64,000 nucleotides of DNA, from NCBI RefSeq assembly GCF_020524045.1, contig NZ_JAIVKL010000005.1:186001-250000 (forward strand), written 5' to 3'. Source of the DNA: Metabacillus litoralis (GTDB lineage Bacteria > Bacillota > Bacilli > Bacillales > Bacillaceae). Numbering within the stretch: the stretch's first letter is position 1; the number at the start of each line of letters is the position of its first letter. Below are positions 27,499-36,415 of this stretch, piece by piece. The notes under the pieces are model-generated. The model saw only the letters and a list, made by a program, of their open reading frames with translations, did no database searches and was not told the origin of the DNA. The position numbers and the translations under genes are program-made.

Positions 27499-29680
27499 GT
27501 CTTTATTAATTGTATGGCTAGTTTTATTTACATATGGAGTAAGTGGTGTGCTTTCCGTTATAAATAATAACTACGATTTTGAGAAGCAAAGTTATTTTAA
27601 AACATCACAGTTTGAGCAGACAGTTGATGAATTACTAATGTATGTGAATTCGTTTGAAATTTCATATCAATCTAAGGAAGAAGTAAAAAAATTAATTACA
27701 GTGTCTAATGAAGAAATAGAAGAACATCGATTTCATTATGGTGATTTAACCGATCAAATAATGAATATTGAGGGTCAATATGTATCTAAGATCGAAGAGG
27801 CTCAATCTGAAAAAGTTGCAGAATTATATCGTACAGAAAGAGATGGAAAAATCGAGGACATTACGAAGAATTTCGAAAGTGATGAGTATGTTAAAGAAAA
27901 AATTATAAAAGAAAAAGAGCAAGCCATTGATGAACACTTTGATGATCTTGAGAGCTATCGCGGAGAATATCAATCATACAAGGAAGCATTTTTCTATTAT
28001 TTAAAAAATACCTCATCAGGTGATGTTTATACCAATTTACCAATTAAAGATGATGGAAGTATTGAAAAATATATTAATGAAGAAACAACACATCATGTGA
28101 TAGAATACCCTTCAAAACAAAACACATATTTGTCGTTGAATAATAGGGTACTTTATCCTGACGAGGAATACCTTCATGTAGGTGACGAAAATTCAGATGA
28201 TCTTTATGAGGGTACAATTGCAGTTGTTAAGAATTCTGGAAATAATAACTTTGTTTTAGCGAATTACCAAGAATTTAAAACCCAGCAGAAGCTTTTCTGG
28301 GGGAAAGTCATTGCCGCAATTATTGCTTTATTTACTAGTTTCTTTATTGGGAAAAAATTAAATGTTATTATTCAAATTCAATCAAATCGAATAAAAGAAA
28401 TCGCTGACAAACTACCTATAGATGTAGCATTTTTCTTTTTCGTTTGTACAACATTTTTTTGGTGGATCTTATTTTTGGACTCTCTAGATTACATGTATTA
28501 TGATTTTGTATGGTTTGTCTTTGAGCTAGGGTGGTTGTCGCTATTTCTAGGTTTATCTCTTGTTCAAGGAATCTATTTATATCCTAGAGTAATAAATGTC
28601 TTTTCTCATAAAGAGAATCTAGAAAATACACTTACAAGTAAGTTAATTAAAATGGTTCAAGTGGCTTTTTTGAATAAAGCTGTAGGTTGGCAAGTATTTA
28701 TCTTATTAGCAATTGTTTTTGTGTTTGGAGCAGGATTTGGCCTTGTACTTTATGAACCTGAAATTTTACTTGTTTATATACCTGTTTTTATCGTTTTAGG
28801 TTTGCCGATTTTCTTACTAATTGTGAAACGTACTGCATATTTTAATGAGATAACCAGTAATACTAATGCTTTAGCAAATGGTCACTTTGAACCGGATTTA
28901 AAAATAACTGGTAAATCTGTGTTGGCAAAGCTTGCAGAAGATATAAATAGTATGAAACATGGTGTGAAAAGATCACAAAAAGAACAAGTGAAAAGTGAGC
29001 GATTAAAAACAGAATTAATCACGAATGTAAGCCATGACTTACGTACTCCATTAACATCAATCATCACTTATTCTGAGCTATTAAAGAATCCTAATATAGA
29101 AGAAGATGAACGGAAAACATATATAGAAATTATTGACCGTAAATCTAAAAGACTTAAGAGTTTGATTGATGATTTATTTGAAGCGTCAAAAATGGCTAGT
29201 GGAAACATTGAACTATCTAAGGCAAAAGTTGATATTGTTCAACTGCTTCAACAGGCATTAGCAGAGTATAACGAAAGTATTCAGGAGTCGACTATTCAAT
29301 TTAGAGTAATGAATCCAGAAAGCTCTGTTTTCTCATATGTAGATGGTCAAAAGCTTTGGAGAGTTTTTGATAATTTAATTGGCAATATTCTTAAATATTC
29401 ACTAGAGCATACAAGAGCTTATATTCAAGTGAAGGAAGAAAATAATCAAGTATGTATTACATTTAAGAATATATCAAAATATGAACTAAACGATGATGTT
29501 GAGGAATTATTTGAACGATTTAAAAGAGGAGATAAGTCACGACAAACGGAGGGATCAGGATTGGGTCTTGCCATTGCGAAGTCAATCATCGATCTTCATG
29601 AAGGCCAACTTAATATAGATGTTGATGGTGATTTATATAAAGTGACAATTCTGTTGGATAAAATGGAAGAAAAAAAATAA
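27476..29680 (+). CDS. Multi-helix sensor histidine kinase
   Basis: A 734-residue membrane histidine kinase starting with TTG inside the regulator gene. The first helix is near residues 9-25, then a charged, coiled-coil-rich external domain of about 240 residues (Glu/Lys-rich), then several more membrane helices between about 270 and 450. The kinase core has His520 in NVSHDLRTPLTS, an N-box with DNLIGNILKYS and a G-box with GSGLGLAIAKS. The output pattern matches the VanS/WalK-like class. The large external domain plus four to six later helices is uncommon. The signal is unknown; cell-envelope stress is a guess. The gene ends before a GGGTCAGAC/GTCTGGCCC hairpin. Confidence 0.9.
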   Translation: MDTKWKNRSLLIVWLVLFTYGVSGVLSVINNNYDFEKQSYFKTSQFEQTVDELLMYVNSFEISYQSKEEVKKLITVSNEEIEEHRFHYGDLTDQIMNIEGQYVSKIEEAQSEKVAELYRTERDGKIEDITKNFESDEYVKEKIIKEKEQAIDEHFDDLESYRGEYQSYKEAFFYYLKNTSSGDVYTNLPIKDDGSIEKYINEETTHHVIEYPSKQNTYLSLNNRVLYPDEEYLHVGDENSDDLYEGTIAVVKNSGNNNFVLANYQEFKTQQKLFWGKVIAAIIALFTSFFIGKKLNVIIQIQSNRIKEIADKLPIDVAFFFFVCTTFFWWILFLDSLDYMYYDFVWFVFELGWLSLFLGLSLVQGIYLYPRVINVFSHKENLENTLTSKLIKMVQVAFLNKAVGWQVFILLAIVFVFGAGFGLVLYEPEILLVYIPVFIVLGLPIFLLIVKRTAYFNEITSNTNALANGHFEPDLKITGKSVLAKLAEDINSMKHGVKRSQKEQVKSERLKTELITNVSHDLRTPLTSIITYSELLKNPNIEEDERKTYIEIIDRKSKRLKSLIDDLFEASKMASGNIELSKAKVDIVQLLQQALAEYNESIQESTIQFRVMNPESSVFSYVDGQKLWRVFDNLIGNILKYSLEHTRAYIQVKEENNQVCITFKNISKYELNDDVEELFERFKRGDKSRQTEGSGLGLAIAKSIIDLHEGQLNIDVDGDLYKVTILLDKMEEKK

Positions 29681-29690
29681 ACTTTATGTT

Positions 29691-29722
29691 TAGGGTCAGA
29701 CAAGGGTCTGGCCCCTTTATTA
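29691..29722 (+). terminator. Terminator after the histidine kinase
   Basis: AGGGTCAGAC and GTCTGGCCC(C) form a stem, followed by a TTTATT run. A related GGGTCTGACCCC stem occurs at 50010-50100. Confidence 0.8.
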
Positions 29723-29816
29723 CATTAACTTAACGAGTACCATATAATTCCTTTACATTCTTTCTCTAAAATAGAATTGAATAAAAATTTGTAGGGAGTC
29801 TTTCTATGGAGGAGTA

Positions 29817-30563
29817 ATGAAAGAAAATATTATATTTATTCATGGTTTAACAGGGAATCAACGAGCGTTCAATAAACAAATGAATTATTTTAAAGGTAAA
29901 TATAATACATATTCTTATAACTTACTAGGACATGGTGATGATAGAGGAAAATGGGTTGATTTTTCACTAGATAATTTAGTAAAGCAATTAGAGAAATTTT
30001 ATGAAACGAAAGAAATTGATGAAGCTCATATTTGTACACTTAGCTATGGTTGCTATCCTGGTACAATTTTTACCACAAAGTGGGAACATAAGGTGAGTAG
30101 TTTATGCTTTATTGGTGGACACTACAATTTCCCATCACAGTTATTTGAGGTATTCATGCACTATAGAGATAATCGGTATGGAGATTACTCGACGTGGTTA
30201 AAGAAATATACAAATGCAATCTATCCGAAAGGTAAATTATTTGATCATTATTCAACACTTTCAAAGAAAATTTACTATAAATATGGTCTTGAGTTAGAAG
30301 AAACGATTTTAAAAAGGGCGATTGAACATAGATTATCGTATGACCTACGTAGTGAGCTTCGAAAATTAGAAGTTCCTATTTTATGGGTGATGGGTGACCA
30401 TGATTATTTGTATAAATCATCACTAAAAGATCTAAATAAGGATATTCCACATGTGATTTATAGGGAAATTAAATATGCAGGTCATGCCGCAAACTTATAT
30501 CGACCTAATTGCTTCAAAGATATTTATGAAGGATTTTTAGTGCAATACCAACATGAAAAATGA
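29817..30563 (+). CDS. Alpha/beta hydrolase
   Basis: A 248-residue serine hydrolase fold. FIHGLTGNQRAF near residues 7-18 is the oxyanion-hole region. The nucleophile is Ser76 in TLSYG, where the usual first Gly of GxSxG is replaced by Thr. GDHDYLY gives the probable acid residue and the YAGHAANLY segment gives the base. The ATG follows TATGGAGGAG. No signal peptide, so it acts in the cytosol. Substrate unknown. It is a single-gene unit flanked by ordinary spacers. Confidence 0.85.
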   Translation: MKENIIFIHGLTGNQRAFNKQMNYFKGKYNTYSYNLLGHGDDRGKWVDFSLDNLVKQLEKFYETKEIDEAHICTLSYGCYPGTIFTTKWEHKVSSLCFIGGHYNFPSQLFEVFMHYRDNRYGDYSTWLKKYTNAIYPKGKLFDHYSTLSKKIYYKYGLELEETILKRAIEHRLSYDLRSELRKLEVPILWVMGDHDYLYKSSLKDLNKDIPHVIYREIKYAGHAANLYRPNCFKDIYEGFLVQYQHEK

Positions 30564-30788
30564 CTAATCACTAAAATTTGTAATAATATAGTAAACTTCA
30601 CTAAGGTAATTAATGGTAAATAGGTGTTAATTCATCTAATTAATACAATTATTAGATGAAAAAACTATAAATGATCTTATATTAGTATAGATTTATAGAT
30701 TTAAAGATGAAATTTTTTTCAAAAGATGATATGATAGAATTATCTTAAAATTTCATAGACTAACAAATATTTAGAGGAAGGTGACACG

Positions 30789-33551
30789 ATGACATCAAGA
30801 GTCGAAACAAATGATAGTAGTTTACCACTACGTAAGGACGTAAAAGCACTAGGACATATACTAGGTGAGATTATTGTTCATCATGGTGGTACCGAACTAC
30901 TTGAAAAAGTAGAAAAACTTAGAATGATGGCAAAAGATCTTCGAAATAACTTTGATAAACAAACATACAATGAGATGAAAAATGAAATAGTAAATTTAGA
31001 TCCACCAATGAGAAAACAAGTTATTCGCGCATTTTCAATCTATTTCCATTTAATTAATGCCGCAGAATCAAATCACCGAATTCGCAGGCGCCGTGAATAT
31101 CAGCTACAAGACGATCATGTCGTACAATCTGCCTCAATAGAGAGTGCACTATTGTCACTAAAGGAAAATCAAATTGATGAGGCGACAATTCAAAATGTAC
31201 TGAATACGTTATCATTAGAACTAATTATAACTGCACATCCAACTGAAGCAACAAAACGTTCGGTTATAGACATCCAAAAGCGTATTGGTATGATTTTAAA
31301 AAGCTTGGATAATCCAATCTTAACAAAAAAAGAACGCAAAAAGTTAGAAGATAGCTTACTTAATGAAGTAACAATACTTTGGCAAACTGACGAATTACGT
31401 CATCGTAAGCCAACAGTAATGGATGAAGTTCGAAATGGTTTGTATTATTTTGATCAAACGTTTTTCGATGTTCTACCAGATATCCACCAAGATCTAGAAG
31501 AAGGATTAGGGGAGCAATTTCCTGATCACAAATGGAATGTTCCGAATTTCCTTAGATTTGGATCATGGATTGGCGGAGACCGTGATGGAAACCCAAACGT
31601 AACCCCAGAAATATCATGGGAAACGTTAGAGAGTCATAGAGAGTTAGCTGTAAAGAAATATAAAGAATCATTAATCGAATTGATGAAGCGCTTTAGTCAT
31701 TCAATTACTCGTGTAGAAGTAAGTGAAGAATTATTTGCTAATGTAGAAGAAGAGGAAAAGTTTTATTTATCAGGTGGAAAGCAATGGCCGGTGGAAACAG
31801 AAGTTTACCGTCGTAAGCTTGCTGTCGTTTTATTGCGCCTTGAAGAAGTTGGAAAATCAGATTTAGGATATAAATCATCTGATGAATTATTAGAAGATCT
31901 TTACTTAATTCAAAGAAGTGTTAACAAGCATCAGCCAGCACAACGTGAACTGAAAATGCTAAAGAAATTAATTCGTCAAGTTCAATTATTTGGTTTCCAT
32001 TTAGCTACATTAGACATTCGAAACCATAGTGGTGAGCATGAAGCTGCTATAACAGAAATTTTAAGAAAAGTTAAAGTTGCAGATGATTATTCAACACTTT
32101 CAGAGGAAGAAAAACTTAAAACTCTTGAAAAAGTGTTAAAAGATCCACGTCCTGTTCTTTTATTAAATGAAGATTATTCTAAAGAAACACAAGAAATGAT
32201 TAAAGTATTTACAATGATTAAAAAAGCGCATGATACTTTTGGGAAAAACTCAATTCTTGTATATCTTATTAGTATGACACAATCTGCAAGTGATTTACTT
32301 GAAGTATTGGTACTTGCTAAAGAAGCTGGAATTTATAGACTACATGTTGATGGAAGTGTAGAAAGCGATTTAAATGTGGCTCCTCTTCTTGAAACTGTTG
32401 ATGATTTAATTGCAGGACCAAAAATTATGGAAACATTATTTACAATGGATGTTTACCGTAATCATTTAAAAATACTTGGTGATTCACAAGAAATTATGCT
32501 TGGTTATTCTGACGGTAGTAAAGATGGCGGAACAATTACAGCTAATTGGAAGCTTTATAAAGCACAATTAGAAATTCATGATATGGCAAAACGTCATAAA
32601 ATTGGGTTAAAGTTCTTCCACGGTCGTGGTGGATCATTAGGACGAGGTGGCGGTCCATTAAACCGTAGCATTCTTTCACAACCAGCTGAAACACTAGGTG
32701 ATGGTGTGAAAATTACAGAGCAAGGTGAAGTGTTGTCTTCACGCTACTTAAGTGAGGATATTGCTTACCGTAGTTTAGAACAAGCAACATCTACACTAAT
32801 AGAAGCATCTGTTAATTTATCAGAGGGATCAGAACAAAAACATTTACGTGAACAAGCTTGGGAAGAGGCGATGGAAGAGATTTCAATTGTTTCTCTTAAG
32901 AAATATCAATCACTAGTATTTAATGATCCAGACTTTTTAACATACTTTACTGAAGCGACTCCGCTAAATGAGTTAGCTGAACTAAATATCGGATCACGTC
33001 CAATGAAGCGTAAAAACCGAAATCGTTTTGAAGATCTTCGAGCGATTCCATGGGTTTTTGCGTGGACTCAAAGTCGTCAGCTATTACCAGCTTGGTATGC
33101 TGCAGGATCAGGTTTAGAAAGCTTTGCTTCAAAAAGTGAAGAAAATCTTAAACTGTTACAACGAATGTATAGTGAATGGACATTTTTCCGTTCAACAATC
33201 GATAATTTACAAATGGCTTTAATGAAGGCTGATATTACAACAGCTAATGAATACACATCACTTGTTAAAGATAAAGATATTGCAGAACGTATTTTTGGAA
33301 ATATTGTTGAAGAATATAATAAAACGAAAACAATTTTACTCCAAATTTCAGGTGATGAAGAATTATTAGATCACACGCCGAATATTAAAGAATCTGTTCA
33401 TAGACGTAACCCTTATGTTGATCCATTAAACTTCTTACAAGTGGAGCTAATTAAAGAACTTCGTGAACAAGAAGAACCAAATGATGAATTATTAACAGAA
33501 GTATTGTTAACAATTAGTGGTATTGCTGCAGGTTTACGTAATACTGGTTGA
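30789..33551 (+). CDS. ppc: Phosphoenolpyruvate carboxylase
   Basis: Carboxylates phosphoenolpyruvate to oxaloacetate, feeding the TCA cycle. The 920-residue protein contains the catalytic His150 in TAHPTEATKRS, GYSDGSKDGG near residue 578-587 and the glycine-rich loop FHGRGGSLGRGGGP near 609-622. The C-terminal half includes AWTQSRQLLPAWYAAG. B. subtilis relies on pyruvate carboxylase, so a ppc gene marks some other Bacillaceae lineages. The start follows GGAAGGTGACACG. It is monocistronic, with a perfect hairpin terminator behind it. Confidence 0.97.
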   Translation: MTSRVETNDSSLPLRKDVKALGHILGEIIVHHGGTELLEKVEKLRMMAKDLRNNFDKQTYNEMKNEIVNLDPPMRKQVIRAFSIYFHLINAAESNHRIRRRREYQLQDDHVVQSASIESALLSLKENQIDEATIQNVLNTLSLELIITAHPTEATKRSVIDIQKRIGMILKSLDNPILTKKERKKLEDSLLNEVTILWQTDELRHRKPTVMDEVRNGLYYFDQTFFDVLPDIHQDLEEGLGEQFPDHKWNVPNFLRFGSWIGGDRDGNPNVTPEISWETLESHRELAVKKYKESLIELMKRFSHSITRVEVSEELFANVEEEEKFYLSGGKQWPVETEVYRRKLAVVLLRLEEVGKSDLGYKSSDELLEDLYLIQRSVNKHQPAQRELKMLKKLIRQVQLFGFHLATLDIRNHSGEHEAAITEILRKVKVADDYSTLSEEEKLKTLEKVLKDPRPVLLLNEDYSKETQEMIKVFTMIKKAHDTFGKNSILVYLISMTQSASDLLEVLVLAKEAGIYRLHVDGSVESDLNVAPLLETVDDLIAGPKIMETLFTMDVYRNHLKILGDSQEIMLGYSDGSKDGGTITANWKLYKAQLEIHDMAKRHKIGLKFFHGRGGSLGRGGGPLNRSILSQPAETLGDGVKITEQGEVLSSRYLSEDIAYRSLEQATSTLIEASVNLSEGSEQKHLREQAWEEAMEEISIVSLKKYQSLVFNDPDFLTYFTEATPLNELAELNIGSRPMKRKNRNRFEDLRAIPWVFAWTQSRQLLPAWYAAGSGLESFASKSEENLKLLQRMYSEWTFFRSTIDNLQMALMKADITTANEYTSLVKDKDIAERIFGNIVEEYNKTKTILLQISGDEELLDHTPNIKESVHRRNPYVDPLNFLQVELIKELREQEEPNDELLTEVLLTISGIAAGLRNTG

Positions 33552-33568
33552 TTTTATATGATTTTATG

Positions 33569-33598
33569 GACTATCGATTATTATCGATAGTCTTTTTT
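33569..33598 (+). terminator. Terminator of ppc
   Basis: GACTATCGAT and ATCGATAGTC form a perfect ten-base-pair stem with a TATT loop, followed by TTTTTT. Confidence 0.92.
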
Positions 33599-34005
33599 AC
33601 GTTTTTAAAGAAAACACCATTATCATATTTCAGTACTTGATTTAGCAATGTCTCTCTATTATAAAGAAATCAATATGTATATGAATAGAAATGTGTAAGG
33701 TAATCTAACGTAAATTTAGTTGATTGTAAGGATGAAGTTATATACATATGAAAAATCTTACAAAATGGAAATGAATCATATACAAGCATTAAATATTAAG
33801 TAAGGTGCGAATGCCTTATTGGAAACAGTTCTAACGATTTTGTCTAAATATTAAGAGGTAGGAATAGAATATAGAATATAACCCAAAAATAAACATGTCA
33901 CATAGTAACATGTTTATTTTAATGAATTTTCCAAAATCTATCGTTTATCTTGTGTAGAAATAGTAAAATAGTTACATAAGATGAAAAAAATAGGAGGTTG
34001 AAATA
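33599..34005. other. Spacer with an orphan hairpin
   Basis: No gene is supported up to the small ORF. A perfect inverted repeat AAATAAACATGT / ACATGTTTATTT at 33887-33919 ends in T residues and looks like a terminator, yet the gene it would close is not visible. A short RNA or a decayed gene could lie between 33650 and 33885. Confidence 0.4.
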
Positions 34006-34155
34006 ATGGAGAGTAAACCATCTCATTATGATGGTAGTGTTCAAGCTGATTATACTGGATCAACTGCTGTAAATGAAATTGAGGAATTACAAATCACAGA
34101 TGAAATGAGAAAGAATATTGCTGTAAATCCTTACAATGTAAATGTAACTGAATAG
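34006..34155 (+). CDS. Tiny ORF of 49 aa
   Basis: A 49-residue frame with ATAGGAGGT seven bases before the ATG, a clear stop and a terminator directly after it. The translated product is hydrophilic and slightly acidic, with no cysteine or membrane segment, and begins MESKPSHYDGSVQADYTGS. I do not recognise it. The gene-like signals (RBS, short spacer, terminator) support translation. Its function is unknown; a small sporulation or stress protein is a possibility. Confidence 0.6.
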   Translation: MESKPSHYDGSVQADYTGSTAVNEIEELQITDEMRKNIAVNPYNVNVTE

Positions 34156-34161
34156 AATTAT

Positions 34162-34203
34162 AAAGGGGAATGTCTTTCTTTTTTGACAAATCCCTTTTTT
34201 ATT
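34162..34203 (+). terminator. Terminator of the tiny ORF
   Basis: AAAGGGG...TGTC pairs with GACA...CCCTTT around a T-rich loop, and more T residues follow. Confidence 0.6.
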
Positions 34204-34270
34204 TTATGCAACTCTTTATAGTGCAAAAGTTTGTTAGGATAATGATAAGTTGAAGTTCAACGTGAAATAG

Positions 34271-34320
34271 TTGACATTAATTAATACCTTTAATATAATT
34301 GTCTCGAATTGAAAATATTT
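34271..34320 (+). promoter_or_regulatory. Promoter and candidate MhqR-like box of azoR
   Basis: TTGACA (34271-34276) and TATAAT (34294-34299) are both perfect and 17 bases apart. Just downstream, TGTCTCGAATTGAAAAT resembles the inverted repeat ATCTCGAATTCGAGAT bound by MhqR on quinone-stress genes of B. subtilis. The promoter is seen directly; the MhqR assignment is inferred. Confidence 0.7.
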
Positions 34321-34399
34321 TAATTGAATATAATATAACATGTATTTTTTATGTAATTTTGATTCAAAATAAGGTGACAAAATAAAAGGAGAATAACTA

Positions 34400-35035
34400 A
34401 TGACAAAAATTCTATACATTACAGCACATCCACACGACGAAGCACAATCATTTAGTATGGCAGCAGGAAAAGCTTTTATCGATTCATATAAAGAAACAAA
34501 TCCTAGTGATGAAATTGTTCACATTGATTTGTATAAAGAAGATATTCCACATATTGATGTTGATGTATTTAGTGGCTGGGGTAAGCTACAAACAGGCAAT
34601 GCTTTTGATGAATTATCAAATGAAGAAAAAGCAAAGGTGAGCAGATTAAGCGAATTGTGTGAGCAGTTTATCTCTGGAGATAAATATGTATTCGTAACAC
34701 CTTTGTGGAACTTCTCATTTCCTCCAGTAATGAAAGCATATATCGATTCAGTGGCTGTTTCAGGTAAAACATTCAAATATACTGAGCAAGGTCCTGTTGG
34801 ATTATTAACAGATAAAAAAGCACTACACATTCAAGCACGTGGTGGAATTTATTCTGAAGGGCCAGCAGCTGAATTAGAGATGGGACATCGCTACTTAAAT
34901 GTTATTATGAATTTCTTTGGTGTGCCATCATTTGAGGGATTATTCATTGAAGGACACGCTGCAATGCCAGATAAAGCAGAAGAAATTAAAGAAAATGGAA
35001 TTGCTCGTGCTAAGGATTTAGCTAAGACTTTTTAA
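34400..35035 (+). CDS. azoR: FMN-dependent NADH-azoreductase
   Basis: A 211-residue flavodoxin-like NAD(P)H quinone/azo reductase. [15 protein letters not shown] at the start binds the FMN phosphate, [19 protein letters not shown] is the conserved active-site segment, and QARGGIYS with [14 protein letters not shown] completes the family pattern. Such enzymes detoxify quinones and azo dyes by two-electron reduction. RBS AAAAGGAG. It is a single gene with a consensus sigma-A promoter and a candidate MhqR-type operator, which fits induction by quinone stress. Confidence 0.93.
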   Translation: MTKILYITAHPHDEAQSFSMAAGKAFIDSYKETNPSDEIVHIDLYKEDIPHIDVDVFSGWGKLQTGNAFDELSNEEKAKVSRLSELCEQFISGDKYVFVTPLWNFSFPPVMKAYIDSVAVSGKTFKYTEQGPVGLLTDKKALHIQARGGIYSEGPAAELEMGHRYLNVIMNFFGVPSFEGLFIEGHAAMPDKAEEIKENGIARAKDLAKTF

Positions 35036-35054
35036 TAAAGTAGCCTAATTTTTA

Positions 35055-35092
35055 GATCTTCCCTAAAACTACATTAGGGGAGATGTTTTTTG
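35055..35092 (+). terminator. Terminator of azoR
   Basis: ATCTTCCCTAA pairs with TTAGGGGAGAT and is followed by GTTTTTT. Confidence 0.8.
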
Positions 35093-35129
35093 AAAGGTAT
35101 AAATTTATAACATATTTTCAAACATAAAA

Positions 35130-35184
35130 AAATATTAAAACAGCAGGATAGAAAATCAATTGAGTAACTTTGTATCCTGCTGTT
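35130..35184 (-). terminator. Terminator of the small coiled-coil gene
   Basis: AACAGCAGGATA and TATCCTGCTGTT form a perfect 12-base-pair stem. On the minus strand a TTTTAATATTTTTTT run follows, and the stem lies just after the stop of the gene at 35196. Confidence 0.7.
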
Positions 35185-35195
35185 GATTTGTTTCT

Positions 35196-35372
35196 TTATT
35201 TGAAGTCTAACTTTAACCTATATTCTTTAATCGTTTCTTCAATTTCATTTAATTTCATTTCCAGTTTCTCAGTTGAGTGACCAGTAGATTCAAGTTTTTC
35301 AATATCTCCTTGAACTCTTATATACTCCATTTTTAACTCATCAATTTTTTGATTAAATTCACTAGTAGTCAA
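35196..35372 (-). CDS. Short coiled-coil protein, 58 aa
   Basis: A 58-residue helical protein with heptad-like spacing of Leu and Ile, including KLESTGHSTEKLE. It resembles a short, widely conserved Bacillaceae family of unknown role (SE1832-like small protein); this match is from memory of the pattern and not a database result. It starts with TTG preceded by TAGGAG at good spacing. Found by direct reading of the minus strand. Likely cytosolic; function unknown. Confidence 0.65.
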   Translation of the reverse strand: MTTSEFNQKIDELKMEYIRVQGDIEKLESTGHSTEKLEMKLNEIEETIKEYRLKLDFK

Positions 35373-35437
35373 TTGGCATTCTCCTATTCTTGTTTTTAAA
35401 TTGATTATAATAATAGTAACAACTAATCTGAAATAAG

Positions 35438-35479
35438 TAAAAAAGCAACCATTAGACTTTGCTAGTTGGTTGCTTTTTA
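35438..35479 (-). terminator. Terminator of the 59-residue gene
   Basis: AAAAAGCAACCA pairs with TGGTTGCTTTTT, and both flanks are A/T rich, so it can act in both directions. Confidence 0.75.
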
Positions 35480-35498
35480 GGTTTGAATTAGAGTTCTA

Positions 35499-35678
35499 TC
35501 AGTAAGCGTTTTCATAAATCACACCTTTAAATGTGATCGTTAATTTCGTTTGTTGTTCTTTCATTAAATTCTTTTTTAATTCTTTAATTCTATTTACAGC
35601 TTCTGTCATACCAGATGCACTAATTTTCTGTTCACTTGTTTCATTACCATTATCAATTAAAAATACAAAGTGTTTCAT
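35499..35678 (-). CDS. Small protein of 59 aa
   Basis: A 59-residue soluble protein starting MKHFVFLIDNGNETSEQ. Its layout suggests a strand-helix-strand unit (KHFVFLI, a Lys-rich helix, TKLTITFKGVIYE). The RBS is GGAGGTC, and a terminator follows the stop. I do not recognise it. It is transcribed in the same direction as its two small neighbours but has its own signals. Function unknown. Confidence 0.65.
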   Translation of the reverse strand: MKHFVFLIDNGNETSEQKISASGMTEAVNRIKELKKNLMKEQQTKLTITFKGVIYENAY

Positions 35679-35813
35679 TTGATGTTAGACCTCCTGAGAT
35701 GTATTAAGTTTTATTTAGATTTAGTATTAAATTAAATATTTTGTAATAAATTCATTATAAAATAAAATGGCACCATTGTGTGTAAGTGCTTTCAAAAAAG
35801 TATGAACAATTTG

Positions 35814-35827
35814 TGAATACGTTTTCA
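35814..35827 (-). promoter_or_regulatory. Possible cre-like site
   Basis: TGAATACGTTTTCA differs by one base from the catabolite-response consensus TGWNANCGNTNWCA. It lies 136 bases upstream of the 59-residue gene. Whether CcpA binds it is unknown. Confidence 0.3.
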
Positions 35828-35855
35828 TAATTTGTTTAGTGAATAGCAATATTCA

Positions 35856-35971
35856 CTAAGGCGGTATACGGAAACAGCACTGTATAAAGTCTACTGGTAC
35901 TTTTTCTATGAAGTAAAAGAATTTTAAGAAATAATTATTTCAATGCATCAATCTTTCAGAAAAGAGCCTTC
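35856..35971. repeat. Palindrome-ended repeat, family 2 (copy C)
   Basis: The right end CAGAAAAGAGCCTT is identical to that of the copy at 2274-2394. The internal GGAAACAGCACT-TATAAAGTCT segment also matches that copy with one change. The left end is diverged (CACTAAGGCGGTATACG). It ends two bases before the stop of the next minus-strand gene. Confidence 0.55.
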
Positions 35972-35972
35972 A

Positions 35973-36158
35973 CTAAAATAAATAAACGGCAAACGCAATA
36001 ATAATTGATATTGCAAGGATAATATAAATTAGTGACAGCCTTGAAATATTTCCTTTTGTTTTTTCATCATAATTATTATCTCCTTTTCCGCCCAATAAAA
36101 TCGTTCCTAATAAAGCTAGCACTCCAATAATAACAACTAACATCATAAGTATTTTCAT
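35973..36158 (-). CDS. Small two-helix membrane protein, 61 aa
   Basis: A 61-residue protein with two hydrophobic helices (about 1-23 and 40-60) around a short polar loop NNYDEKTKGNIS. AAAAGGAGTACC precedes the ATG. Such small membrane proteins are common in Bacillus and mostly uncharacterised. The stop codon is only two bases from a family 2 repeat, so the 3' end may have been reshaped by it. Function unknown. Confidence 0.75.
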   Translation of the reverse strand: MKILMMLVVIIGVLALLGTILLGGKGDNNYDEKTKGNISRLSLIYIILAISIIIAFAVYLF

Positions 36159-36415
36159 AAGGTACTCCTTTTAAACAGATATTTTCATCTTTTGCATCAA
36201 AGTAATAGATTCATCTATTACATAATCATATCTTAGCCTATATTTAAAGTTATTTCTATCATTAATGCCAAGAGGACTCCTTCCACAAAAATTCGTTAGA
36301 ATTATAGGTGGGAGGTGAATTGGTGATTTTAATTTTTAAGCAGAATCTCACTGCCATTTCTGATATTATGAAGTATAGAAACGCTTGTTCTGATACAATA
36401 GGAGGTGAAAATCAA
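36159..36415. other. Spacer upstream of tnpB
   Basis: This holds the probable left end of the TnpB element. A hairpin TAATAGAT/ATCTATTA at 36203-36220 is present. An in-frame extension of the tnpB frame runs back to 36308 but is not translated on ribosome-site evidence. The exact left boundary could not be set. Confidence 0.4.

Noticed and set aside
36308-36415. N-terminal extension of tnpB
   Set aside because: AGGAGGTG fits the ATG at 36416, and known TnpB proteins begin near that point.
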